From Azospirillum cavernae (lineage in GTDB: Bacteria; Pseudomonadota; Alphaproteobacteria; Azospirillales; Azospirillaceae): a DNA stretch of 64,000 nt. Below are positions 1 through 11,815 of this stretch, piece after piece; position 1 is the first letter of the stretch, and each line of letters opens with the position of its first letter. The translations under genes were made by a program, and so were the position numbers. The notes beneath the pieces are model-generated. The model searched no databases and was not told where the DNA came from. It saw only the letters and a list, made by a program, of their open reading frames with translations. Location: assembly GCF_003590795.1 (NCBI RefSeq), contig NZ_QYUL01000001.1, positions 761,001 to 825,000 on the forward strand, given 5' to 3'.

Positions 1-784
<784 letters not shown>

Positions 785-1157
785 TCCGTTGGACCTTCCA
801 AAAACCGCGACCGTCGACGAATCGACCAAATTTTGCTGCGGCGGAACGGCGACGGTCTGGCGTCCCGCCGGGCGCGCACACGGACCCGCTCGCACCCCCT
901 CTCCGCCGAAAGGGGCGGTTGACGGGATCGAGTGGGCGGATCAGGGCGGGCCGGACATCGTATAGGACGATTGCCGCCGCGATTTCCAGCAATAGCTTTG
1001 CAGAGCGGCGTTGCGGTCGCGCTTTCTCTGGCGTTTCATGGGGCGGGCCATGCGCCGCCGCTCCTATATAAGCATGGCAATCGGCGACCATATTCGAAAT
1101 AGTCGCCCTCCGCCGTTGGCCCTTCGCGCCATCGGCCAGACGATGAGGAACAGGAAC
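785..1157. promoter_or_regulatory. Divergent carA / yqeY intergenic region
   Basis: This 373-bp gap holds no convincing gene. Toward yqeY there is a TATATAAG element at 1065-1072 that could be a -10 box, with no clear -35. Toward carA the minus strand carries TATACG at 959-964, which would give a leader of about 170 nt. No tRNA or known riboswitch is visible. The promoter calls are tentative and rest on hexamer resemblance only. Confidence 0.3.
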
Positions 1158-1619
1158 ATGCTGCGCACGCGGTTGAACGAGGCCTTGAAGGACTCCATGC
1201 GCGCCAAGGACGCGCGGGCCGTCTCCACCCTCCGCATGGTCCTGGCGGGCCTGAAGGACCGGGACATCGCCGCCCGCCCGCGCGGCGTGACCGACGGCGT
1301 CGACGAGGGCGAAATCATGTCGATGCTGCAAACCCTGATCAAGCAGCGCAACGAATCGGCGACGATGTACGATCAAGGCGGCCGCCCGGAACTCGCCCAG
1401 CAGGAGCGCGAGGAGATCGCCGTCATCGAACGCTTCCTGCCCAAGCAGATGACGGAGGAGGAGGTCCAGGCCGCCATCGCCGCCATCGTGGCCGAACTGG
1501 GCGCGTCGTCGATCAAGGACATGGGCAAGGTGATGGCCGAGCTGAAGAGCCGCCACGCCGGCGAGATGGACTTCGCCAAGGCCGGCCCCCTGGTCAAGCA
1601 ACGCCTGTCGGCGGGCTGA
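1158..1619 (+). CDS. yqeY: GatB/YqeY domain protein
   Basis: A 153-residue protein of the GatB/YqeY family, related to the tail domain of the amidotransferase GatB that contacts tRNA. The role of stand-alone YqeY is not settled. The sequence starts MLRTRLNEALKDSMRAKDA and continues with RVSTLRMVLAGLKDRDIA-like helices, then LPKQMTEEEVQAAI and MGKVMAELKSRHAGEMDF, the conserved C-terminal pattern. I chose the ATG at 1158 because it gives the family length and has GAGGAACAGGA just upstream. A longer frame from 1011 would add about 49 residues with no family resemblance. It sits between carA and dnaG, a common order in this lineage. Confidence 0.9.
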   Translation: MLRTRLNEALKDSMRAKDARAVSTLRMVLAGLKDRDIAARPRGVTDGVDEGEIMSMLQTLIKQRNESATMYDQGGRPELAQQEREEIAVIERFLPKQMTEEEVQAAIAAIVAELGASSIKDMGKVMAELKSRHAGEMDFAKAGPLVKQRLSAG

Positions 1620-1626
1620 ACCGCGC

Positions 1627-1659
1627 CTGTTCCGAGTCGCGCGACTCGGGAACAAACAG
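1627..1659. terminator. Palindromic hairpin after yqeY
   Basis: A perfect 18-bp palindrome CCGAGTCGCGCGACTCGG at 1632-1649 begins 12 nt after the yqeY stop, flanked by CTGTT and AACAG. It could act as a terminator, but no T-run follows, so the role is uncertain. Confidence 0.35.
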
Positions 1660-1680
1660 GTCAGATCACCGCCGCCGCCG

Positions 1681-1709
1681 TTGGCGCGGCGCGCGGCGAT
1701 CTGTTATAG
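1681..1709 (+). promoter_or_regulatory. Candidate sigma-70 promoter for dnaG
   Basis: TTGGCG at 1681-1686 and TTATAG at 1704-1709 are separated by 17 bp and lie 33 bp before the dnaG ATG. The spacing is ideal for sigma-70; the -35 match is moderate. Confidence 0.4.
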
Positions 1710-1742
1710 GCTGCCGCCCCGCGTGACCCGGTGATGTGAGCC

Positions 1743-3647
1743 ATGGCCTTTCCGCCCCAATTCCTGGAAGAGCTGCGCACCCGACTGGCTCTGTCGGACG
1801 TGGTGTCCAAACGGCTGCGCCTGATCCGCGCCGGGCGCGAGTTCAAGGCGCCCTGTCCCTTCCACAACGAAAAATCCCCGTCCTTCTACGTCAACGACCA
1901 GAAGGGCTTCTTTCATTGCTTCGGTTGCGGCGCTCATGGCGACGTCATCGGTTTCGTCATGCGCCACGACAACCTCGCCTTTCCCGAGGCGGTGGAGCAT
2001 CTGGCGGGCGAGGCCGGGTTGCCGGTGCCGCGCCCGACCGAGGAAGACCGCCATCATTACGAACGCCGTAAAACCCTGCATGATCTGGTGGAGCAGGCGG
2101 CGCGCTGGTTTGAGCAGCAACTCCACGCCCCCGCCGGGCGGGCCGGGTTGGATTATCTTCAGCGGCGCGGGCTGGACACCGACAGCATGGCGCGCTTCCG
2201 GCTGGGCTACGCGACCGGCGATTCCGGGGCGCTGCGCCAGCATCTGTTGAAGCTGAAATTCGACGAAGAGGACATGGTGTCGGCGGGGCTGCTGAAACGG
2301 CCCGAGGATGGCCGAACGCCCTACAGCTTCTTCCGCAACCGGGTGATGTTCCCCGTCACCGACCGGCGCGGACAGGTCGTCGCCTTTGGCGGGCGGATTT
2401 TGGAGGGCGACGGGCCGAAATACGTCAACACCCCCGACACCCCGTTGTTTCACAAGGGAACGCTGCTCTACGGCCTGTCGCGCGCTCGGCAAGCGGCGGC
2501 GGACGGCAAGCCGGTCATCGTCGCCGAAGGCTATATGGACGTCATCGCCCTGGTCCGCGCCGGGTTCGAGGGCGCGGTCGCCCCGCTGGGCACGGCGCTG
2601 ACCGAAACCCAGGTGCAAGAGCTGTGGAAGCTGATCCCGGCGTCGGAAAAGGTGCCGTTCCTGTGTTTTGACGGCGACAACGCCGGGCGGCGGGCGGCGT
2701 GGCGGGCGGTGGAGCGGATTTTGCCCCATCTGGCCCCCGGCCAGTCGGCCCGCGTCATGTTCATGCCCGAAGGCGAGGATCCGGACAGCCTGATCCGCGC
2801 CCAGGGGGCGAAGGCGATGACGGCCCTGCTGGAGCAGGCGATTCCGCTGTCCGAAGCGGTCTGGCGGATGGAAAGCGAAGGCAAGCCGACCGACACGCCC
2901 GAATCGAAGGCGGCGGTCAAGGCGGCGCTGGAATCCCGCGTCGGAACCATCGCCGACCGCGACGTTCAGGCCTTTTACCGCACCGAAATGCGCCGCCGGG
3001 TGGACGAGGCGTTCGCCCCGCCCGCGCGCGAACGCTTCAGCCGTGGCCCCTGGCAGCCGGGTCGCCGTCCGGGCGAACCGCCGCGCCGCCATGTCGCCGG
3101 AACGCCGGGCCGACTGACCGCCAAACCGGCGGGGGAGGGGCGCGGGCGGGTGTCGCGTCTGGCGTCGGTGCGCGAACGGATTTTGTTGGCGACCATCATC
3201 AACCACCCGCCGTTGTTCAGTGAATTGGGCGAGCCGCTGGGGCTGTTGCCGTTGGGCGACCCCGATCTCGAAAAATTGCGTTGGGCGGTCATAGAATGTC
3301 TGTCCGATGACCGGAACCGCGACTCGGGACTTGACGCGGCTGCCCTTTGTCGCCACTTGTCATCCGCTGGCCATGAAACGATGGTCAGCGCTTTGCTAGG
3401 CGAATCGACCTATGTCCACGCTGGCTTCGCCCGCCCGGAAGCCTCGACCGAGGATGCCCGGAAAGGCTGGTGGCCGACATGGCAGCATCTGCTTCACCGG
3501 CGGCTGCTCGATGATCTTAGGGAAGCCAAGGCGGCTTTGACCCGCGACAACAGCGAGGCCAACCTCGCGCGGGTCGTGGCGCTTCAACAGGAGCTTGTCG
3601 CGTCCGCTCAGGGAATGACGGACGGCGAGGACTCCGACGATGTGTGA
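1743..3647 (+). CDS. dnaG: DNA primase
   Basis: Synthesises RNA primers at the replication fork and works with DnaB helicase. The 634-residue length suits the family. The N-terminal zinc-binding domain is complete (C38, H41, C59, C62 in CPFHNEKSPSF and FHCFGC). The central RNA polymerase and TOPRIM domain follows, with the motif VIVAEGYMDVIAL and later FDGDNAGRRAA. The C-terminal third carries a basic, proline-rich linker (about residues 420-475) before the helicase-binding domain. The ATG at 1743 is followed at once by the conserved opening FPPQFLEELRTRL. rpoD lies 158 bp downstream in the same direction, the classic macromolecular-synthesis pair. Confidence 0.97.
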   Translation: MAFPPQFLEELRTRLALSDVVSKRLRLIRAGREFKAPCPFHNEKSPSFYVNDQKGFFHCFGCGAHGDVIGFVMRHDNLAFPEAVEHLAGEAGLPVPRPTEEDRHHYERRKTLHDLVEQAARWFEQQLHAPAGRAGLDYLQRRGLDTDSMARFRLGYATGDSGALRQHLLKLKFDEEDMVSAGLLKRPEDGRTPYSFFRNRVMFPVTDRRGQVVAFGGRILEGDGPKYVNTPDTPLFHKGTLLYGLSRARQAAADGKPVIVAEGYMDVIALVRAGFEGAVAPLGTALTETQVQELWKLIPASEKVPFLCFDGDNAGRRAAWRAVERILPHLAPGQSARVMFMPEGEDPDSLIRAQGAKAMTALLEQAIPLSEAVWRMESEGKPTDTPESKAAVKAALESRVGTIADRDVQAFYRTEMRRRVDEAFAPPARERFSRGPWQPGRRPGEPPRRHVAGTPGRLTAKPAGEGRGRVSRLASVRERILLATIINHPPLFSELGEPLGLLPLGDPDLEKLRWAVIECLSDDRNRDSGLDAAALCRHLSSAGHETMVSALLGESTYVHAGFARPEASTEDARKGWWPTWQHLLHRRLLDDLREAKAALTRDNSEANLARVVALQQELVASAQGMTDGEDSDDV

Positions 3648-3805
3648 TCGCGCGAGCGGTCGTTGATCGGGTTGACGGGCCGCAAGTCATGTCGGGTTCG
3701 AGGGCGGGTACAGAGCTGGGAGGTGGGGGCGGACGGTGCGGGAAACCGCAGCCGAGCGTCCCTTTCGTCTTTTTTTCAATGGGGTAATGCGGGGGCACCG
3801 ATCGC

Positions 3806-5782
<1,977 letters not shown>

Positions 5783-5800
5783 GCGCAGTGTCTTATTGAC

Positions 5801-5845
5801 GAAGCGCTCCCCCTTGGGCGACCAGGGGGGAGCGCTTCGTTTTTG
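5801..5845 (+). terminator. Rho-independent terminator after rpoD
   Basis: GAAGCGCTCCCCC pairs with GGGGGAGCGCTTC, a 13-bp stem with a loop of about 12 nt, followed by GTTTTTG. It lies about 19 nt after the rpoD stop. The form is textbook. Confidence 0.9.
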
Positions 5846-6057
5846 TTGATGGGTGGGGCCGTTCCCGCCTGTATTGACGACAGCAAGTCGCTGTCCCTGC
5901 GCGTGGTCGATCAGAGTGGCGGCGGAACGAGGCTTTGGCGGATGCGGAGCGCCAAGCCGGTGACAGTTTGATTGTTCCGATCATCATGTCCGGCGTTTTG
6001 CTGTGACCGCCTCCCAACCGTGATGGCGCCAGACTGCCGCAGATCTGGGAGACTGCT

Positions 6058-6741
6058 ATGTTCGATCATTCGACCCTGCCGCGCGCCGTCCTCTATGATT
6101 GGGACAACACGTTGGTCGACAATTGGGGAACCGTGCGCGCCGCGCTGAATCACGCGCTGGTTTCCTTCGATTTGCCTGCCTGGGACGAGGAGGAGGCGCG
6201 CGTCCGCATCAAGCAATCGCTGCGTGACAGCTTCCCGCGCATCTTCGGCGAGCGCTGGACCGAAGCGCGCGACCTGTTCTACGCCTATTTCGCCGCCCAT
6301 CACCTTGACCATCTGCGCCCGCTGCCGGGCGCCGAATCGCTGCTGCGGTTGTTCGCCGAACGCGGCGTCTATCAGGCGGTGGTGTCGAACAAGACGGGAA
6401 AATTCCTGCGGTCGGAGGCCGAGGCGCTGGGCTGGACCCAATATTTCGGACGGCTGGTCGGGGCGCAGGACGCGCCGTTCGACAAGCCGAACATCGCCCC
6501 GGTGCGGATGGCGCTGGAACCGTCGGGGCTGGAACCGGGGCCGCAGGTCTGGTTTTTGGGCGACGCCGACATCGATATGGAATGCGCCCATGGCGCGGGC
6601 TTGGTTCCGGTGTTAATAGGGCAGGGCGAGGGGAGCGGCTTTGATCGCTTTCCACCCGCTCACCGTCACGTCGATTGCGAAGCCTTGTGTGGCTTGGTTG
6701 GCGCGGGTGGTGATACCATATCCGTTCAGTCGGGTGTTTGA
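6058..6741 (+). CDS. HAD-family phosphatase, phosphoglycolate-phosphatase-like
   Basis: A 227-residue cytoplasmic phosphatase of the haloacid dehalogenase superfamily with a helical cap (subclass I). Motif I is [10 protein letters not shown] near residue 15 with both catalytic aspartates. Motif II is VVSNKTGK near residue 108. The motif III lysine lies around PFDKPN and motif IV is [12 protein letters not shown] near residue 165. The sequence is closest in style to Gph/YrfG-type enzymes, but the substrate cannot be told from sequence. It is preceded by the rpoD terminator and 275 bp of non-coding DNA, and followed 95 bp later by hfq, so it may share a transcript with hfq-hflX. Confidence 0.85.
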   Translation: MFDHSTLPRAVLYDWDNTLVDNWGTVRAALNHALVSFDLPAWDEEEARVRIKQSLRDSFPRIFGERWTEARDLFYAYFAAHHLDHLRPLPGAESLLRLFAERGVYQAVVSNKTGKFLRSEAEALGWTQYFGRLVGAQDAPFDKPNIAPVRMALEPSGLEPGPQVWFLGDADIDMECAHGAGLVPVLIGQGEGSGFDRFPPAHRHVDCEALCGLVGAGGDTISVQSGV

Positions 6742-6836
6742 TCCGGTCCCGCAAGGGATGGGGGCGGCATCGTGGACGAAAGCGGATCGACCCCGCAAAG
6801 GTCGATCCCAAGAACATTCAAGAAGGGGGCATCTTA

Positions 6837-7085
6837 ATGTCTGAAAAAAGCCAGAACGTGCAGGACGTGTTTCTCAACCACGTTCGCAAAAACAAGACTC
6901 CCGTCACCGTCTTTCTTGTGAATGGCGTGAAACTTCAGGGCATCATCACTTGGTTCGACAATTTCTCGGTTCTGTTGCGACGCGACGCGCATTCGCAACT
7001 GGTCTACAAGCACGCGATTTCGACGGTCATGCCGGCGCATCCGATTCAACTCTTCGAGCCGCCCAAGGAAGGTGAGAGCGTCTGA
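6837..7085 (+). CDS. hfq: RNA chaperone Hfq
   Basis: An 82-residue Sm-like protein that forms a hexameric ring and helps small RNAs pair with mRNAs. The sequence [20 protein letters not shown] is followed by the Sm1 motif ([26 protein letters not shown]) and the Sm2 motif ([12 protein letters not shown], with the conserved YKHA). The ATG at 6837 has GAAGGGGG 10 nt upstream; the upstream in-frame extension to 6738 has no family resemblance. hflX follows 4 nt later, the usual order. miaA, the common upstream partner elsewhere, is absent. Confidence 0.97.
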   Translation: MSEKSQNVQDVFLNHVRKNKTPVTVFLVNGVKLQGIITWFDNFSVLLRRDAHSQLVYKHAISTVMPAHPIQLFEPPKEGESV

Positions 7086-7089
7086 TCCC

Positions 7090-8406
7090 ATGACCAATGA
7101 CGAAGGTGCGGCGCCGTTGGGCGCTGGCCGTGTGATCGTGGTCCACCCCGTCCTCCGCAGCGAGGCGGACGGGGTTTCTCGCCCCCCCGAATCCTGTTTG
7201 GAGGAGGCGGTCGGCCTTGCCCAGGCGATCGAGCTGGATGTCATCCACGCCGAATGCGTCAAGGTGAACCGTCCGCAGCCTTCGACCTTGCTTGGCTCCG
7301 GCACGGTGGAGCATCTGGCGGAGCTGGTGGAGGAGCAGGAGGCTGATCTTGTCATCCTCGATCATGCCTTGTCGCCGGTGCAGCAACGCAATCTGGAACG
7401 CGCGATCAAGGCCAAGGTCATCGACCGCACCGGCCTGATTCTGGAGATTTTCGGCGCCCGCGCCCGCACGCGGGAGGGCATGCTCCAGGTCGAACTGGCG
7501 TCGCTGACCTATCAGAAATCCCGTCTGGTGCGGTCCTGGACCCACTTGGAACGCCAGCGTGGCGGCTTCGGCTTCCTTGGCGGCCCCGGCGAATCGCAGC
7601 TTGAGATGGATCGCCGTCTGATCGGCGACCGCATCATCAAGATCAAGAAGGAACTGGACGAGGTGCGGCGCACCCGTGGTCTGCACCGCAAGGCGCGGGC
7701 CAAGGTGCCCTATCCGGTGGTGGCGCTGGTCGGCTACACCAACGCCGGGAAATCCACCTTGTTCAACCGGCTGGCCAACGCCGACGTCTTCGCCAAGGAT
7801 CTGCTGTTCGCCACGCTGGACCCGACCATGCGTCAGGTCACGCTGCCGTCGGGCCGCAAGGTGATCCTGTCGGACACGGTGGGCTTCATTTCCGACCTGC
7901 CGCACGGTCTGGTCGCCGCCTTCCGCGCCACGCTGGAAGAGGTTGACGCCGCCGACATCATCCTGCACGTCCGCGACATCGCCCACATCGACACCGACGC
8001 CCAGCGCGCCGACGTCTATGAGGTGTTGAGCGACATGGGGCTGGAGGCCGACAACGACGAGCGGGTGATCGAGGTTCTGAACAAGATCGATTCGCTCGAC
8101 GAGGACAGCCGGGCGGCGATTTTGACGCAGAGCGGGCGCAACCCGCGCGCCGTGGCGGTCTCCGCCCGGACGGGCGAGGGAATCGACGCGCTCGACCGGC
8201 TGTTGGACGAGCGGATGAACGCTCACCGGCAGGTGGTTGATCTTGACGTCGGGCTGGATGACGGCGCGGCGCTCGCTTGGCTCTATTCCAAGGGCGAGGT
8301 GTTGGAACGGCGCGACGACGAGGAGCAGGCGCACCTGCAAATCTCAATTGATCCCGCCGATCTGGCGCGCTTCGAGAAGCGGTTCTTGCAACAGCCCGAT
8401 CTCTGA
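7090..8406 (+). CDS. hflX: Ribosome-associated GTPase HflX
   Basis: A 438-residue GTPase that binds the 50S subunit and splits stalled ribosomes in stress. The N-terminal glycine-rich domain contains STLLGSGTVEHLAELV and ILEIFGARARTREGMLQVELASL, then GGFGFLGGPGESQLEMDRR. The G domain shows G1 (GYTNAGKSTLFN), G3 (LSDTVGFISDLP) and G4 (NKID). An ATG at 7090 starts 4 nt after hfq; a GTG at 7072 in the same frame would overlap the end of hfq and is possible. Tight spacing implies co-transcription with hfq. Confidence 0.95.
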   Translation: MTNDEGAAPLGAGRVIVVHPVLRSEADGVSRPPESCLEEAVGLAQAIELDVIHAECVKVNRPQPSTLLGSGTVEHLAELVEEQEADLVILDHALSPVQQRNLERAIKAKVIDRTGLILEIFGARARTREGMLQVELASLTYQKSRLVRSWTHLERQRGGFGFLGGPGESQLEMDRRLIGDRIIKIKKELDEVRRTRGLHRKARAKVPYPVVALVGYTNAGKSTLFNRLANADVFAKDLLFATLDPTMRQVTLPSGRKVILSDTVGFISDLPHGLVAAFRATLEEVDAADIILHVRDIAHIDTDAQRADVYEVLSDMGLEADNDERVIEVLNKIDSLDEDSRAAILTQSGRNPRAVAVSARTGEGIDALDRLLDERMNAHRQVVDLDVGLDDGAALAWLYSKGEVLERRDDEEQAHLQISIDPADLARFEKRFLQQPDL

Positions 8407-8557
8407 TCGGCGTCACGCGAGCGATGACGGGACAGGGCGCGGTGGCGGCATCGCGCCCTGTTCCGCTTTTGGCTTGCCCGTCCGCGCGACTTGGCGGGTG
8501 ACGGCGGACCCGCGCCGAGGTCATAATGGCGGGGTTGTCATCGCTTCCGGGTTCTTC

Positions 8558-9145
8558 GTGCGCGTTCGCTCCGTTCTTCTGCCGCTGGCCTTGGCGCTGG
8601 CGTGGCCTGTTCTGACCTTTGGTCTGGCGGCGGCGCAACAGCCGCCGACGGGGCCGATCCGTCTGCCCTTGCCGCCCGGCTATGTCGAGGAGCCGGATGA
8701 GCCGCCGGAAGATCCCCTGCCGCCGCTGCCCCGTGAATTCCAGATCGCCCCGACCGATCCGCTGGTCGAAGCCCCCGACGCTGCCGCGTTGCTGAAGGCG
8801 TGCAAGGAGCAGGCCTTCACCGACTGTTTCCGTCTGTGGCAACCGCCACCGCCGCCACCGCCGGAGCCAGAACCGGAAAAGGACACGGCGGGCCAACCGC
8901 CGCCAGCGCCGCCCGATCCCAAGGCCCCGCGCGAACCGGCGCAGGGTGGCCCTGTGCCGCCGCCGCCGCCCAACCCGGCGAAGGACGCGGCGACCGCCGC
9001 CGAGGACAAGGCGACCTTCGACGCGTTGGCCAAGGCGCTGAAGGACAGCGGCCTGGACGGCAAGGTCCTGCTGACCAACCCGACCAACGACGGCCCGACG
9101 CTGAAACTGGACAGCAAACCGGCGACGGCTGCGCCCAAACGGTGA
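8558..9145 (+). CDS. Exported proline-rich protein of unknown function
   Basis: No family recognised. From a GTG at 8558 the translation gives a typical signal peptide (VRVRSVLLPLALALAWPVLTFGLAAA) with likely cleavage after AAA, then about 170 residues. The mature part is dominated by proline runs (PPPPPPEPEPEKD; PAPPDPKAPREP; PPPPPNPAKD). It contains two cysteines in a short helical segment (LLKACKEQAFTDCFRLWQ), which could form a disulfide. A periplasmic or cell-surface location is inferred. The start is uncertain because no ATG lies in frame near the signal peptide. The gene converges with the hydroxylase-like gene, with only 7 bp between stops. Confidence 0.6.
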   Translation: MRVRSVLLPLALALAWPVLTFGLAAAQQPPTGPIRLPLPPGYVEEPDEPPEDPLPPLPREFQIAPTDPLVEAPDAAALLKACKEQAFTDCFRLWQPPPPPPPEPEPEKDTAGQPPPAPPDPKAPREPAQGGPVPPPPPNPAKDAATAAEDKATFDALAKALKDSGLDGKVLLTNPTNDGPTLKLDSKPATAAPKR

Positions 9146-9152
9146 CGCGCGT

Positions 9153-9806
9153 TTACGGCTGGCGTCGCGTCCGCCACTCCACCAGCGCGTTTCGCGCCGT
9201 TTCGGCCAATTCGTGGCGAAGCGGCGCGTTGGCCGCCAGCGCCGCTGGGGCCAGACCATGCACCCAGTCGGTGGACGGCGCGTCGATCAAAAGAACGATG
9301 CGTTGGCGGTCAGCCTCGTTTTCGACCTGATGCGGGAAAGAAAAATCGCCGGTCCAGGCGACCCCTTCGGGATAAGCGACGGCCTCCGCCCCGATGAGGG
9401 TTCTGGCCCCTGGCGGGGCGTGAATGGGAACCAGAAGGCGGCATTCGGACAGGTGAAGGGCTTGGTTGTCGAAATGCCAAACCAAACGTCCACGCGGCGG
9501 CTGACGGCTGATGTAACAGCCCAACACCGGCGCGGCGAATCGCTCCAACAGCGCCCGCACGCTCGGCATCCGCTCCAACAGGGGCGTCGCGTTGTCCGGA
9601 AGGTTGGTGTTCGACCCCACCGGACGATTGACCAGCGTGATCGCCGTCCATTCGTCGCCGCCGCTGAAAAAATGCCGCTGATCCGGCGCCAGCGTGGCGT
9701 CCAGCGCGTCGAAGTCCGCCTGAAGCGCGGCGATGTCCGTCTTGAGAGTCAGCGGAGCGTGCAGCGTCAACCCGCTGCCGACGGTCGCCTCTTGCCACGC
9801 GAACAT
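9153..9806 (-). CDS. Aspartyl/asparaginyl beta-hydroxylase-like protein
   Basis: A 217-residue protein resembling the catalytic domain of the 2-oxoglutarate/iron-dependent aspartyl/asparaginyl beta-hydroxylase family. The motif RGRLVWHFDN with the later LVPIHAP, and then FSFPHQVENEADRQRIVLLID, match the family pattern of two iron-binding histidines and an arginine that holds 2-oxoglutarate. The N-terminal part (FFSGGDEWTAITLVN) is like bacterial members that act on small molecules or unknown proteins. The ATG at 9806 has GGAAGGA 8 nt upstream, which decides against a longer frame from 9944. The substrate is unknown. Confidence 0.75.
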   Translation of the reverse strand: MFAWQEATVGSGLTLHAPLTLKTDIAALQADFDALDATLAPDQRHFFSGGDEWTAITLVNRPVGSNTNLPDNATPLLERMPSVRALLERFAAPVLGCYISRQPPRGRLVWHFDNQALHLSECRLLVPIHAPPGARTLIGAEAVAYPEGVAWTGDFSFPHQVENEADRQRIVLLIDAPSTDWVHGLAPAALAANAPLRHELAETARNALVEWRTRRQP

Positions 9807-9984
9807 CACCGGAGTCCTTCCCGCATTCAACGATGGCTCGTCGTAGCAAGTCCGCGAGCAAACCGCCAGAGCGCGCCGGTTCGGCGGCGCTTGTGACGCA
9901 GGAACGCGCCATTGCCCCTGTCGCTTTGGCGCGGATGGCGTCATTGTGGTGATCGCCCAACGCGAACAAGGCGAGCGACCACCC

Positions 9985-10812
9985 GTGACCCAGTCCTTTC
10001 CGTCTTCCTTGGCTTTGCCTGACGTCGATCAGGTGTCGGCCTTGATCCGCGCGGTGGCCAAGACCGAGATTTTGCCCTGGTTCCGCAACCTGGACGCCTC
10101 CGCCATCCGGGAAAAGACAGGGCCGCTGGATCTGGTGACGCTGGCCGACGAGGCGGCGGAGCGCGCCTTGACCCCGGCCTTGGCCGATCTGCTGCCCGGC
10201 AGCCGGGTGGTGGGCGAGGAGGCGGCGTCCGAGGATGAGCGCGTGTTCGACCATCTCGACGGCGACGCCCCGGTGTGGATCATCGACCCGGTGGACGGCA
10301 CGATGAATTTCGCCCAGGGCCGCCCGCTCTTCGCGGTGATCGTCGCCCTGGTCCATCGCGGGGAGACCATCGCCGGTTGGATTCATGACCCGATGGACGG
10401 CCGCATGGCGACGGCGGTCAAGGGACACGGGGCGTGGCTGGACGGGCGACGGGCGCGGGTGGCCGAATCCGTCCCCCTGTCGGCGATGGTCGGCGCCCTG
10501 TCCACCCGTTTTTGCGGCGAGGCGATGGCCGCCCAGCTTGAGGAGCGGGCGAGCGGTCTGGGCGAGCGCGCCAACCTGTCCAGCGCGGCGCAGGAGTATC
10601 TGCGCCTGCTGGAAGGGCGGGCGCATTATGCGCTCTATCACCGGCTGATGCCGTGGGACCACGCCGCCGGGGTGTTGATGCACGCCGAAGCGGGCGGTCA
10701 CGCCGCCTTGAGCGACGGGTCGCCCTATCGCCCCACCCTGCGAACCGGCAGCCTGCTGGCCGCGCCCGACGCCGAAAGCTGGCGGGCCTTGCGCGACCAT
10801 CTGTTCGGCTGA
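9985..10812 (+). CDS. Inositol monophosphatase-family phosphatase
   Basis: A magnesium-dependent, lithium-sensitive type phosphatase of the IMPase/FBPase superfamily, 275 residues from the GTG at 9985. The metal-binding signatures are clear: VVGEEAASED, WIIDPVDGTMNFAQG, and near the C terminus LMPWDHAAGVLMHAEAGG. Members act on inositol phosphates, histidinol phosphate or PAP; this copy cannot be assigned with confidence. The GTG at 9946 is an alternative start that would add 13 residues; 9985 has AAGGCGAG upstream and starts just before the first family helix. Its start region is divergent from the hydroxylase-like gene on the opposite strand. Confidence 0.85.
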   Translation: MTQSFPSSLALPDVDQVSALIRAVAKTEILPWFRNLDASAIREKTGPLDLVTLADEAAERALTPALADLLPGSRVVGEEAASEDERVFDHLDGDAPVWIIDPVDGTMNFAQGRPLFAVIVALVHRGETIAGWIHDPMDGRMATAVKGHGAWLDGRRARVAESVPLSAMVGALSTRFCGEAMAAQLEERASGLGERANLSSAAQEYLRLLEGRAHYALYHRLMPWDHAAGVLMHAEAGGHAALSDGSPYRPTLRTGSLLAAPDAESWRALRDHLFG

Positions 10813-10836
10813 GAAAGAGGCCGGAAGCCCGTCCGC

Positions 10837-11661
10837 TCAGTGCGACATCAGGACGGGCAGCGGCGTGTTGGACAAAACGCTGCGGGTGGCCCCGCCCAGC
10901 ACCAGTTCGCGCAGGCGGGAATGGCCATAGGCCCCCATCACCAGCAGATCTGCGCCGATCTCTCCGGCGCAGGCGAGGATCAGGTCGCCGACCTCGCCGC
11001 CCAGCGCGACCGCCGCGTGGTGGTGGGCGGCGATTCCATGGCGGGCCAGCCAGCCGACCAGGGCGACGCCGTCTTCGGGGGTCTTGCCCGGCGGGTCAAT
11101 GGTCAGCACGGTGACGCTTTCCGCCTCTTCCAGGAAGGGCATGGCGTTGCGGACGGCGCGGGCCGATTCGCGGCTGTTCTTCCAGGCGATGAGAATGTTG
11201 CGCCCGATCGGCGCGGTCGCCGGTTGGATCGGCGGCAACAGCAGGGTGGGGCCGACGGTTTCCAACGGCAGCCGGTCGGGAACATGCAGCGCCACGCGCT
11301 CCCCCGACCGTTGGGCGGCGGATTGGGCGATGATGGTCAAATCGGCGTAGGGCGCGCGTTCGGCCAGCAGGGCGACATGGTCGCCCTCTTCCACGCTCCA
11401 GGAATAAGACAGGTCGGCCAGCGCCAATTGGACCTCGGCCTCGATCCGTTCGGCGTTCTCATGGGCGATGGCGGTCGCCTCGGCGATGTAGCCGTAGGAG
11501 GCGGCGCGCCCGGTCGCCCCGGCGGGCATCGACACCGGGGTGGCGATGTAGAGCGCCTGGACATGGGCGGAAAAACGCTTGGCCAGCGCGGCGGCGATGG
11601 CCAGACGGGTGGCGTGGGCGTCGTCGTTGGCCATGTGCAGAAGAATGGTCTTGATCGGCAT
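10837..11661 (-). CDS. Tandem universal stress protein
   Basis: A 274-residue protein with two UspA-type domains. The first begins PIKTILLHMANDDAHATRLAIAAALAKRF and the second about residue 150 (RNILIAWKNSRESARAVRNAMPFL). The second domain keeps the nucleotide-binding pattern G-2x-G-9x-G in VMGAYGHSRLRELVLGGATRSVL, while the first has lost it (LTIIAQSAA), a usual state for tandem forms. The ATG at 11661 has GGGGGA about 8 nt upstream. Expression is likely stress- or oxygen-linked by analogy, but I see no clear FNR-type site. It ends close to the IMPase gene, converging with it. Confidence 0.85.
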   Translation of the reverse strand: MPIKTILLHMANDDAHATRLAIAAALAKRFSAHVQALYIATPVSMPAGATGRAASYGYIAEATAIAHENAERIEAEVQLALADLSYSWSVEEGDHVALLAERAPYADLTIIAQSAAQRSGERVALHVPDRLPLETVGPTLLLPPIQPATAPIGRNILIAWKNSRESARAVRNAMPFLEEAESVTVLTIDPPGKTPEDGVALVGWLARHGIAAHHHAAVALGGEVGDLILACAGEIGADLLVMGAYGHSRLRELVLGGATRSVLSNTPLPVLMSH

Positions 11662-11815
11662 TCCCAATATCCCCCGGTCTGATCGGCGGCCCGACCGTCG
11701 GCCTGTTCGTCAAACCGGCGGCGGAGCGTCGCCCGTTAGAGGTAACGCTCCGCACTATCGGAAGGCAATGGGCTGTCGCCGTCCTGCGCCGCTGAGTCGC
11801 GTCGCCTGAAGCTCC

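Noticed and set aside
1704..3356. A 550-residue minus-strand frame opposite dnaG
   Set aside because: dnaG is unambiguous on the plus strand; the antisense product has no recognisable features.
3660..3760. Possible tRNA suggested by a GGTTCGAGGGC-like T-loop sequence between dnaG and rpoD
   Set aside because: No acceptor stem, anticodon arm or D-arm could be paired around it.
11721..11753. Terminator for the thi operon
   Set aside because: The GCGGAGCGT / ACGCTCCGC arms are separated by 15 nt and lack a T-run; kept as a mention under thiY only.
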